This document shows positions 51,157-58,491 of a stretch of DNA of 64,000 nucleotides, piece after piece (the first letter of the stretch is position 1; each line of letters opens with the position of its first letter). The stretch is from assembly GCA_900550585.1 (NCBI GenBank), contig URST01000002.1, positions 6,095-70,094 on the forward strand. Reading direction: 5' to 3'. The DNA is from an uncultured Eubacteriales bacterium (GTDB lineage Bacteria; Bacillota; Clostridia; Oscillospirales; Oscillospiraceae). The position numbers and the translations under genes were made by a program. Under the pieces are notes generated by a model. It was not told the DNA's origin. It did no database searches and was given only the letters and a program-made list of their open reading frames with translations.

Positions 51157-51471
51157 ATGAAGGTTTTTATCAGCCAGCCCATGAGGGGCAAGACAGCCGG
51201 GGAGATTATAACCGAGCGGGAGCGCCTGATCGGCAAGGCGCGGGAGCACTATGGCGCGGACATTGAGGTGATCGACAGCTACATCCAGCATGGTGCACAT
51301 TCGAAGCACAATGCGTTGTGGCAACTGGGGAAATCGCTGGAACTGATGAGCGCGGCGGATGCGGCCGTGTTTGCGCAGGACTGGGAGGGCGCCAGAGAGT
51401 GCCGTATCGAGAATATGGCCGCCGTCCTGTACGGCCTGGAGGTGCTGGAGGTGTATAGCCGTGGGGACTGA
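51157..51471 (+). CDS. DUF4406 / nucleoside 2-deoxyribosyltransferase-like protein
   Basis: A 104-residue Rossmann-like protein: KVFISQPMRGKT, a middle AHSKHNALWQLGKSLELM and the AADAAVFAQDWEGARECRIE segment match DUF4406. Related enzymes act on nucleosides; activity here is not shown. RBS AAAGGAG. Confidence 0.75.
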   Translation: MKVFISQPMRGKTAGEIITERERLIGKAREHYGADIEVIDSYIQHGAHSKHNALWQLGKSLELMSAADAAVFAQDWEGARECRIENMAAVLYGLEVLEVYSRGD

Positions 51472-51781
51472 AAAGGTGTACGCCGATCTTCAAGCGGCGG
51501 TGGCCGAGGCGGTCGCCGCCATGACAGAGCAGCGGGGGCGGGGCTACGCCAGCGATAAGGAAAGCTGGGCAGATCTGGCCAAGCGGGTGGAGGAGTGCGA
51601 CGACCTGCTGAAGAATATTAAAAAGGTCCAGAAGGATATGTGGAAGGCCATCCGGGAGAATGACCCGGACAGCTACGGCGCACTGTCCGCCGAGCTGCTG
51701 CGAGAGGCACTGGCCATGACCATGAACTGGCTGGGCGTCACGGCAGCCAGTAAGGTGGCGCTGGAGATGACGGAGGAGTGA
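51461..51781 (+). CDS. Small helical phage protein
   Basis: A 106-residue, helix-rich protein (KESWADLAKRVEECDDLL, MWKAIRENDPDSYGALSAEL). GTG start with GGAGGTG upstream; overlaps the DUF4406 gene by 11 bases. Many phages carry a similar unnamed protein at this place. Confidence 0.5.
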   Translation: MGTEKVYADLQAAVAEAVAAMTEQRGRGYASDKESWADLAKRVEECDDLLKNIKKVQKDMWKAIRENDPDSYGALSAELLREALAMTMNWLGVTAASKVALEMTEE

Positions 51782-51785
51782 GAGC

Positions 51786-52409
51786 ATGGCGCGGAAATAC
51801 CCCATGACGGTGGAGGAGATCGTGACCAGCTACCGGCAGGCCAGGAACCAGCAGACCCAGATCGGCGTGCTGGCGGATCTGAACGTCTGCACACGCAAGG
51901 AGATCAAGGATCTGCTGGCCGAGGCCGGGGCGCTGAAAGCCCCCCCTGAAAACAAGGGCGGGCGGCCCGTCACCTTCGACACGGAGCTGGCCCGGCGGCT
52001 GTGGAGCGAGGGGCTGACGGACACGGAGATCGCGGCCCAGCTGGGCATCCCCGTGGTGCGGTTCGCCAAGTGGCGGCAGCGGGTGGGCCTGCTGCGGCCC
52101 CGCACCGTTCAGACGCGGCGCGAGGACACAACAAAAAAGCCGGCGCAGGCCGGCGGCGTACAGGAGGAACAGAGCATGAAGAAGCAGAATGTGGACGCGA
52201 TGGAGGCTTGCGCAGCGGCGCCCGGCATGGTGACGGTGAAGACGCTGCGGGCGCTGCTGGATGCGGCGGAGGCCTCCGGCTACGGCGACGCGCCGCTGGA
52301 GGTCAAGGGCTGCCGGTTCGCGGAGATGCACCTGCGGGTGGAAACGCTCATCGGCGCGGAGGCGCCGGGGACGCTGGTGGAGCTGATGGCCACGCCGGCG
52401 GAGGCGTAA
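51786..52409 (+). CDS. HTH protein with an embedded second start
   Basis: A 207-residue frame. Residues 1-110 look like a DNA-binding protein (YPMTVEEIVTSYRQARN, TRKEIKDLLAEAGALK, GLTDTEIAAQLGIPVVRFAK). Residues 131-207 are separate in character (MVTVKTLRALLDAAEASGYG, ETLIGAEAPGTLVEL). In between, at 52,162, lies AGGAGG followed 8 bases later by an in-frame ATG (52,176). The tail could thus also be made as a 77-residue protein. RBS GAGGAG for the main start. Confidence 0.6.
   Translation: MARKYPMTVEEIVTSYRQARNQQTQIGVLADLNVCTRKEIKDLLAEAGALKAPPENKGGRPVTFDTELARRLWSEGLTDTEIAAQLGIPVVRFAKWRQRVGLLRPRTVQTRREDTTKKPAQAGGVQEEQSMKKQNVDAMEACAAAPGMVTVKTLRALLDAAEASGYGDAPLEVKGCRFAEMHLRVETLIGAEAPGTLVELMATPAEA
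52133..52154 (-). terminator. Minus-strand hairpin with T-run inside the HTH gene
   Basis: GCCGGC-GCAG-GCCGGC preceded by AAAAAA on the plus strand, so the T-run belongs to the minus strand. It could end antisense transcripts from the region in front of the rep gene. Confidence 0.35.
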
Positions 52410-52411
52410 AA

Positions 52412-52563
52412 ACGAAAAAGCCCTCGCCCCGGACAGGGGCGAGGGCTGCGGCGATGAAGCGGGCTTTGATATCGCTGCCCTGATGGGTCGAAGGCCTGCG
52501 CTGGATGCGCGGGGTACGGACGTAGGCACGTTGGGGCGGCGATATGAGGGCCTGAAGGACAAG
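52412..52563 (-). ncRNA. Candidate antisense RNA upstream of the replication gene
   Basis: On the minus strand a perfect TATAAT (52575-52570) is followed by about 150 bases and then a strong terminator: stem AGCCCTCGCCCC (52,419-52,447) with TTTTTCGTTTTT behind it. No protein-coding frame is convincing. No good -35 box is present; the 52,579-52,598 hairpin occupies that place. Prediction only. Confidence 0.4.
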
Positions 52564-52578
52564 CCTTACATTATATAC

Positions 52579-52671
52579 GATACGCGCACGCGCGTATCTG
52601 TGCGCTGGTTAAAAGCCTATGTTTACCGGGATGGCCTCTTGCGAGGGACATCGGGACGGCATCCCGGTGTC
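52579..52671. other. Two strong inverted repeats in front of the HUH rep gene
   Basis: GATACGCGC-AC-GCGCGTATC at 52,579-52,598 is perfect. GACATCGGGA/TCCCGGTGTC with a 5-base loop is at 52,647-52,671, with one G-T pair. They lie in the 400-base gap (52,410-52,809) before the replication gene and could be a nicking origin or operator. Apart from these and the antisense candidate I see nothing else in the gap. Confidence 0.45.
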
Positions 52672-52809
52672 CGGATGGCGCGGCAGGCGCAAGGGGCTCA
52701 TGCCGGTGCGAGAAATGCGAAGGCCTCCGCGCGGGATGCGGGCGCGACCTATGCTATTTTATCGCGTGAGGGCAGATACAGGAAAATTTGGGGGAGAGAG
52801 GAAAACAGC

Positions 52810-53652
52810 ATGGAAGCACGGGAGGGACTGTACATGGTCAAGAAGATCACCAGCGGCCGCGTGGTGGAGCGGCGGAAGTCATGGGTGGGGCGGCGGCCTT
52901 CCAAGCGGGGGGCGCGGGTCAAGGGCAACAGCGGCGAGAAGAAGCAGGAGAACAACCGGCAGCAGGCGGCGCTGGAGCTGGCCCGCGTGCTGAACTGCAA
53001 CTACCGCCACGGGGACGCCCTGCTGACGCTGACCTTCGCCGAGAAGGCGTTGACACGGTGCGGCGGCAGCTTCGAGGGGGCGCTGAAGGAGGCCCGGAAC
53101 TTTTTGGACCGCATCAAGACCAGGATGAAGAAGCACGGCGACATCCTGAAGTGGGTGATGGTGCCCAGCGAGGTGGACGGCGCCACCGGCGAGGTGGTGC
53201 GCATCCACGTCCATCTGGTGATCAGCGGCGCGGGCCTGCGGCTGGAGGATCGGGTTTTTACCCTGTACGGCGAGGCGCTGGACGACATCTGGGGTCGGGG
53301 CACGGTGGACGTGCAGCTGCTGCGGCATCAGGCGGACTACTACCCGCTGGCGCTGTATCTCATCAAGCAGGCACGGAACATACCGGACGCCAAGAAGTAC
53401 AGCCGGAGCCGGAATATGGCCAAGCCCAAGGTGGAGTATACATACGTCACGACGCCCTCCCAGCTGCGGGTGCCTGCAGGGGCCACCACGCTGGCGGGCA
53501 CACGGTACGACCCGGAGCTGGGCGTGAACTTCGTGCGCTATGTGCCGGCGGATCGGCAGGAGCGGGCGGCCCGGAAGGTGGGCGGCCACCGGGAGCTGGC
53601 GGGGGCGCTGGCCGCAGAGCCGGGAGAGGAGGCGGACGGCGATGGCGTTTAA
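52810..53652 (+). CDS. rep: HUH-type rolling-circle replication endonuclease
   Basis: A 280-residue protein. Motif 1 is DALLTLTF, the HUH motif 2 is RIHVHLVIS, and motif 3 contains tyrosines followed by a lysine (DYYPLALYLIKQA). Together these match the rolling-circle initiators of small phages and plasmids. The enzyme would nick one strand at an origin and stay linked through tyrosine. ATG 52810 follows AGAGAGGA; ATG 52834, after GGGAGGG, is equally plausible. A long open frame upstream is not used. Overlaps the next gene by 11 bases. Confidence 0.8.
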   Translation: MEAREGLYMVKKITSGRVVERRKSWVGRRPSKRGARVKGNSGEKKQENNRQQAALELARVLNCNYRHGDALLTLTFAEKALTRCGGSFEGALKEARNFLDRIKTRMKKHGDILKWVMVPSEVDGATGEVVRIHVHLVISGAGLRLEDRVFTLYGEALDDIWGRGTVDVQLLRHQADYYPLALYLIKQARNIPDAKKYSRSRNMAKPKVEYTYVTTPSQLRVPAGATTLAGTRYDPELGVNFVRYVPADRQERAARKVGGHRELAGALAAEPGEEADGDGV

Positions 53653-53905
53653 GAAGCTGCGGGGCGTGGATCTGCCGGAGGAAAAGCAGGGGCTGATCCG
53701 CTACACCTGCCTGGACTGGCGCTCACAGCCGGTCTGGGTACAGGAGAAAATACGCTACATCTGCGAGCAGGTCGCAGGTGCGTATCAGCATGCCCTTTTT
53801 GAGGTGATGACCACTAATCGCTCCATCACGGCCATCGCCATGGAACACGCCATTTCGGAGAGCCTGCTGTATGCCATGAGAAAGAGCTTTTACGAGCGGT
53901 GGTGA
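53642..53905 (+). CDS. Small HTH-like protein, possible late regulator
   Basis: An 87-residue protein. The C-terminal half (NRSITAIAMEHAISESLLYA) looks like a helix-turn-helix of the sigma-like or ArpU type found just before terminase genes. AGGAGG precedes the ATG. Role as activator of the late genes is inferred from position. Confidence 0.5.
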   Translation: MAFKKLRGVDLPEEKQGLIRYTCLDWRSQPVWVQEKIRYICEQVAGAYQHALFEVMTTNRSITAIAMEHAISESLLYAMRKSFYERW

Positions 53906-53918
53906 AAACACTGCTCTA

Positions 53919-54048
53919 TGATAACTGACGGTCTTTAGCGAAATGAAGTACCCCGGAAACCGTGCTGCGGCGCGGCTTCCGGGGTGTTTTGCTGTCTCCG
54001 GAAAGTCTGTGATAACGGAGGGTCTACCTATGCAACAATGTTGATAAC
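53919..54048 (+). repeat. Three copies of TGATAAC before the small terminase gene
   Basis: TGATAAC is at 53,919-53,925, 54,010-54,016 and 54,042-54,048. The first two extend to TGATAAC-nGAnGGTCT. They flank the terminator at 53,950. They may bind a late activator or the small terminase (packaging start). Confidence 0.45.
53950..53990 (+). terminator. Terminator before the late structural genes
   Basis: Stem ACCCCGGAAnCCG / CGGnTTCCGGGGT followed by GTTTTG. It separates the early/middle operon from the terminase-structural operon. Confidence 0.7.
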
Positions 54049-54080
54049 GAAAAGTATTGCCGGCGGAAGGGGTGGTGACG

Positions 54081-54530
54081 GTGCCGGAGGAAAAGCAGCT
54101 GACGGAGAAGCAGAAGCGTTTCGCACGAGAGTGGCTGGTGGACATGAACGGCAGCCGCGCCGCTATCCGGGCGGGGTACAGCGAGAAGAGCGCAGCCCAG
54201 ACGGCCAGCAGGCTCATGAAAGACCCGGCGGTGCAGGCCTACCGGAACCGGCTGCTGAAGGAGCAGTTCGACGCGCTGGGCATCACGGGGCACTCGCTGG
54301 CGCTGGAGGTCTGGAACGTGTACAAACGCTGCGCCACCGCTGAGCCGGTAATGATCTGGGACAGCAATCTGCGGGAGTATGTGGAATCCGGGGAATGGAA
54401 GTTTGACGCCAAGGGGGCACTGCGGGCGCTGGACATGCTCCACAGCATGGTGGAAAAGCTGGACAGGCACGACGAGGACGAGGGCGGCAGCTACGAGGAC
54501 ATGATCGCCTCCGGCGGCCGGGAATTTTGA
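54081..54530 (+). CDS. terS: Phage terminase small subunit
   Basis: A 149-residue protein of the Terminase_2 family: LTEKQKRFAREWLVDMNGSR, AIRAGYSEKSAAQTASRLM and the following helix are diagnostic. It binds the packaging site and recruits the large subunit. GTG 54081 was chosen; GTG 54072 and 54075 are also in frame near GGAAGGGG. Confidence 0.88.
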   Translation: MPEEKQLTEKQKRFAREWLVDMNGSRAAIRAGYSEKSAAQTASRLMKDPAVQAYRNRLLKEQFDALGITGHSLALEVWNVYKRCATAEPVMIWDSNLREYVESGEWKFDAKGALRALDMLHSMVEKLDRHDEDEGGSYEDMIASGGREF

Positions 54531-54540
54531 GGAGGAAGCC

Positions 54541-56517
54541 ATGAAACAGGACGAGAAGAAGCTGCGGCTGTGGCAGGACCGCCTGACGGCGGCGGAAAAC
54601 GCCATCGCGGGCGAGCGGGACCGGATGAGCAAGCGGGAGAAGCTCTACGAGGGAGATCACACCATCTACGGCACCGGCGGACGGGCGCAGGCAGACGGCG
54701 CGGGCGGCATCAGCGAGGCCACCCATGTGCGGAACGTGTGCTTTGAGATGGTGGAGACGCAGGTGGACAGCACCATCCCCAGCCCCAAGGTGACGGCGGT
54801 GCGGCCGGAGGACGAGGAGCTGGCGGACATCGTGGAAAACCTGCTGCGGGACGTGCTGGACCGGCTGCCCATGGAGCGTATCAACGACGAGGGTGAGCGC
54901 ATCAGCCCCGTGCAGGGCGGCCACGGCCTGCTGGTGGACTGGCTGGACAGCGTATCCGGCCGGGACTGGCTGGGCGACCTGCGGGTGCAGCTCATCCACC
55001 CGCGCTGCATCGTGCCGCAGGCGGGGGTGTATCAGGTGCCCGACATGGACTGGGTGTTTCTGAAGACGCCCCAGACCAAGCGGCAGATCCGGGTGAACTA
55101 CGGCGTGGAGCTGGAGGCCGAGAGCGAGTCCGACCCCGACACCCGGCGGCTGGGCGACGGCCCGGACACCACCGACGAAATCGTGACCATGGTGACGGCC
55201 TACTACCGCAACAGGACCGGCGGCGTGGGGCGGCTGCGCTGGGTGAACGACACGGTGCTGGAGGATCTGGACGACTATCAGGTGCGGCGTGTGCACCGGT
55301 GCAGGGCCTGCGGCGCCGTGGGCGACGGGCGGAAGTGCAGCTACTGCGGCAGCACCAAGTTCGAGGAGGTCACGGAGGAGTTTGAGGAGCTGACGGAGGA
55401 TATCACGCTCCGGGACGGCACGGTGATCCCCGCCGTGAGCACGGTGCGGGACGAGCTGGGCCAGCCGGTGCTGGAGGAGCTGACGGAGGGCGGGGGCGTC
55501 CTGCCCCAGCTGCGGGCCTCCGGCGGCCCTATGGTGCGGCACCAGCGGCTGTTGCAGGCGCCTACCCGCATCCCCTACTACAAGCCGGACGTGTACCCGC
55601 TGGTCATCCGGAAGAACGTCAGTCTGCCGGGGCGGTTCATGGGCGGCTCGGACATCGACGCCATCGCCGACCAGCAGAACGCCCTGAATAAGCTGAGCAC
55701 CAAGATCAACGCCAAGGTGCTGGGCGGCGGTTCCTTCACCACCATTCCGGAGAGCGCGGGATCCATCGTGGACGACCGGGACAACCGGGTGCTGCGCATC
55801 CGGAACGCAGCGGAGATGCAGATGGTGAAGACCTTCAACACGCAGGTGGATATCTCCGCAGACCTGACGCTGCGTGCCCAGATCTACGAGGAGGCCCGGC
55901 AGACCATCGGCGTCACCGACAGTATGCAGGGCCGGAAGGACCCCACGGCCACCAGCGCCGTGGCCAAGGAATTCAGCGCCCAGCAGGCGGCGGGCCGGCT
56001 GGAGAGCAAGCGCGTCATGAAGCAGGCCATGTATCAGGACCTGTTCGAGGTCATCTTCAAGTTCTTTCTGGCCAACTGCGACGAAAAGCGGTCCATCCGG
56101 CGCACCAACGAGAACGGCGACGTGAGCTATCAGGTGTTCGACCGCCACGACTTCCTGTATCAGGACGCGGCGGGGGAGTGGAAATACAACACGGATTTCC
56201 TGTTTTCCTGCGACAGTGCGGCACCGCTGGCCACGGACCGGCAGAGCCTGTGGAAAGAGGCCCGCATGAATCTGGAGCAGGGGGCCATGGGCCCCACGTC
56301 AGAGCTGACCACGCTGATCCGATTCTGGGCACAGATGGAGAAGCTGCACTACCCCATGGCGGCGGACATGAAGAAGAGTCTGGAGGAGCAGCTGGCCGAC
56401 ACGCAGGCGGCGCAGGTGACCCCTGCGACCATCGTGCAGGGGCAGGTGCCGGGCGCCGGTGCTCTGACCGGCGGCACAGGCGGCATCCTGCCGGCCGGCG
56501 GGGAGGTGACGGCATGA
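54541..56517 (+). CDS. Phage portal protein with an embedded zinc ribbon
   Basis: A 658-residue portal, the dodecameric DNA gateway of the capsid. Recognisable parts are GDHTIYGT, the TIPSPKVTAVRPED region, LPGRFMGGSDIDAIADQQNALN and IYEEARQTIGVTDSMQGRK. Length and pattern are near those of short-tailed phages. A zinc ribbon (Cys254, Cys257, Cys266, Cys269) is inserted in the middle, which is not usual for portals. GAGGAGG precedes the start. Confidence 0.85.
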   Translation: MKQDEKKLRLWQDRLTAAENAIAGERDRMSKREKLYEGDHTIYGTGGRAQADGAGGISEATHVRNVCFEMVETQVDSTIPSPKVTAVRPEDEELADIVENLLRDVLDRLPMERINDEGERISPVQGGHGLLVDWLDSVSGRDWLGDLRVQLIHPRCIVPQAGVYQVPDMDWVFLKTPQTKRQIRVNYGVELEAESESDPDTRRLGDGPDTTDEIVTMVTAYYRNRTGGVGRLRWVNDTVLEDLDDYQVRRVHRCRACGAVGDGRKCSYCGSTKFEEVTEEFEELTEDITLRDGTVIPAVSTVRDELGQPVLEELTEGGGVLPQLRASGGPMVRHQRLLQAPTRIPYYKPDVYPLVIRKNVSLPGRFMGGSDIDAIADQQNALNKLSTKINAKVLGGGSFTTIPESAGSIVDDRDNRVLRIRNAAEMQMVKTFNTQVDISADLTLRAQIYEEARQTIGVTDSMQGRKDPTATSAVAKEFSAQQAAGRLESKRVMKQAMYQDLFEVIFKFFLANCDEKRSIRRTNENGDVSYQVFDRHDFLYQDAAGEWKYNTDFLFSCDSAAPLATDRQSLWKEARMNLEQGAMGPTSELTTLIRFWAQMEKLHYPMAADMKKSLEEQLADTQAAQVTPATIVQGQVPGAGALTGGTGGILPAGGEVTA

Positions 56518-56690
56518 AGTGCCAGGAATGCGGGCTGGAGCTGATGATCTATCAGATCAGCACAAAGGCGGACGGCAGCGAGGAAGTGGAGTATGCCTGC
56601 CGGAATCCCCGGTGCGGCTGCTACGACCGGCGGCTGACGCGGAAGATCTCCGACACACCGGCGGCGGACACCGGTGCGGAGACGAAATAA
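56514..56690 (+). CDS. Small zinc-ribbon protein
   Basis: A 58-residue protein (MKCQECGLELMIYQIS, ACRNPRCGCYDRRL) overlapping the portal stop by four bases. Two cysteine pairs suggest zinc binding. Unknown role. Confidence 0.6.
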   Translation: MKCQECGLELMIYQISTKADGSEEVEYACRNPRCGCYDRRLTRKISDTPAADTGAETK

Positions 56691-56873
56691 ACGGGGCTCC
56701 GGAGCTGCGGCGGGCGGGATCGCACACCGCCCCCATGGACAGTATCCTCCTGTCAAATGGCGGCCCCTGCCGGTCCGGCGGGGCGTCCGCCCCAGCTTCG
56801 GAGCATAAAGCACCAACGATTCGCCGGCGGGACGGCGGGAAAGACCCGAATCGGAGGAAAGGAGGATCACCGT

Positions 56874-57038
56874 ATGAAGAGCAACACCGGCTACACCGGA
56901 CGCGTGGCCAACACCGGCAGCCAGCGGGTGGAGGCGCCCTGCGCCAAGGCCGCGCCGGCGCCCAAGGGCACCGTGCGGTACACGGGCACTGACCTGCGTA
57001 CCGGCACCGGCGGCAAGCAGGCCAAGAAGAGCAAGTAA
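56874..57038 (+). CDS. 54-residue basic Gly/Thr-rich protein
   Basis: AAAGGAGG precedes the ATG. A low-complexity basic protein (MKSNTGYTGRVANTGSQRV, ending KQAKKSK). Could be a head decoration or DNA-binding protein. The 183 bases before it hold no gene. Confidence 0.5.
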   Translation: MKSNTGYTGRVANTGSQRVEAPCAKAAPAPKGTVRYTGTDLRTGTGGKQAKKSK

Positions 57039-57142
57039 GCCCATCTGATGCATGGCCGCCGCTGGGCGGCGCTTTCGCTTGACCCCGGCGGGAAAGGGGC
57101 ATTTCGCACGAAACGCGTAAAAATCGGAAGGAGAAATTGACC

Positions 57143-58045
57143 ATGGAATTGAGCGAGAAGGATTACGCCGAGGCTTTCGGCGTGGAGCTGCCGGAGGAAC
57201 CGGAGGACGTCGGCGGCACGGAGCCGCAGGAGGGCGCACCGGGCGCCGGCGCAGCGGACACCGGGGGTGACGACGGCGGCGAAGAGGGCGGCACCGAGGA
57301 GGGACAGGAGGGCGCACAGGAAGCGCCCGGCCAGCCCCAGAGCGCGGAGGAGCGCCGCAGACAGGCCCACGGGCGCCGCCAGCGGGAGCTGGAGGCCCAG
57401 CGTCAGGCGGCAAGGGACGCCGCCTACGAGGAGATGTTCCGGGGGCAAGTGAATCCCTACACCAACGCGCCTATCCGCACGGAGGCGGATTGGCGGGCGT
57501 ACAGGGATGCCATGACACGGCAGGACGCCGAGGCAGGCCTGCGGAAGTCCGGCATCGACCCGCAGCTGGTGCGGGACATCATGGCCGCAGAGCTGCGCCC
57601 CCTGCGGGAGGAAGCCCAGCGGCGGGAGCTGACGGCCATCGGCGAGCAGGCCCGTATGGTCAGCTCGCAGGCGGACACGGCCATCCGGCAGGCGGTGGAC
57701 AACATTCGCCAGCTGTACGGCGGGGATGCCCAGTCCATGGAGGACATCGTGGCCATGCCCACCGGCAAGGCGTTCAGTGCCTATGTGGAAAAGGGCCTGT
57801 CGCTGGAGGACGCCTACTATCTGGCCAACCGCGAGGCCATCGACAAGCAGCGCCTGACGGCGGCGAAGCAGGCGGGCGTGAATCAGGCACGGGGCAAGGG
57901 CCACATGGCCAATCCCGCGCCGGCGGCCGGTCCGGCGGGCTATCAGGCCACGCCGGAGGAGGCGGCGGCCTACCGGGAGTTCAACCCGGACGCCACGGAC
58001 AAGGAGATCAACGCCGCCTATGGCAGGTATCACAAGAATCAGTGA
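57143..58045 (+). CDS. Probable capsid scaffolding protein
   Basis: A 300-residue protein with an acidic Gly/Glu-rich N-terminus (about 10-75), a charged coiled-coil middle (RRRQAHGRRQRELEAQRQAA) and a short C-terminal NPDATDKEINAAYGRYH. Placement between portal and coat and this composition are typical of scaffolds. ATG 57143 follows AAGGAG. Confidence 0.65.
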   Translation: MELSEKDYAEAFGVELPEEPEDVGGTEPQEGAPGAGAADTGGDDGGEEGGTEEGQEGAQEAPGQPQSAEERRRQAHGRRQRELEAQRQAARDAAYEEMFRGQVNPYTNAPIRTEADWRAYRDAMTRQDAEAGLRKSGIDPQLVRDIMAAELRPLREEAQRRELTAIGEQARMVSSQADTAIRQAVDNIRQLYGGDAQSMEDIVAMPTGKAFSAYVEKGLSLEDAYYLANREAIDKQRLTAAKQAGVNQARGKGHMANPAPAAGPAGYQATPEEAAAYREFNPDATDKEINAAYGRYHKNQ

Positions 58046-58081
58046 CGCCCCGGAGAGGGGTAGAGAAAGGAGCAAAAGAGC

Positions 58082-58471
58082 ATGTTCAGGCTCAGCAGCA
58101 TGAAGGTGGGGCTGACGCCCCCTATTGAGTACAAGACTGCCACGGACAGCGAGAGCTACGCCGTGGGCGAGGCCCTGAAGCTGGCCAGCGGCAAGGTGAC
58201 GCTGTGCAGCGGCGCCGTGAAGCCGGAGTTCGTCTGTGTGGGTCCGGCCAACGACGCGGGCGAGGTGCCCTGCGTGGCGGTGCAGGACTACATGGAGTTC
58301 GAGACCACGCTGGCCGTGGCCCCGGCGGATTCCGCCACCATCGGCGTGGGCGACAAGGTGACCATCCACACCGACGGTATGCAGGTAACGGCCACCAAGA
58401 CCAGCGGCGTGGCGCAGATCGTGGCGCTGGACGGTCAGGCCGTGGGCGACCGCGTGGTCGTGAAGTTCTGA
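58082..58471 (+). CDS. Head decoration-like protein (DUF2190-like)
   Basis: A 129-residue, beta-rich protein (YAVGEALKLASGKVTLCSG, TIGVGDKVTIHTDGMQVTA, VGDRVVVKF). Its position just before the coat gene matches small head-stabilising proteins. RBS AAGGAG. Confidence 0.6.
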   Translation: MFRLSSMKVGLTPPIEYKTATDSESYAVGEALKLASGKVTLCSGAVKPEFVCVGPANDAGEVPCVAVQDYMEFETTLAVAPADSATIGVGDKVTIHTDGMQVTATKTSGVAQIVALDGQAVGDRVVVKF

Positions 58472-58491
58472 GAGAAGAAAGGAGATAACAC

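Noticed and set aside
52483..52809. N-terminal extension of the rep protein by 109 codons
   Set aside because: The upstream frame crosses the hairpins, has no start signal and its translation is unlike a protein domain; the HUH domain is complete without it.
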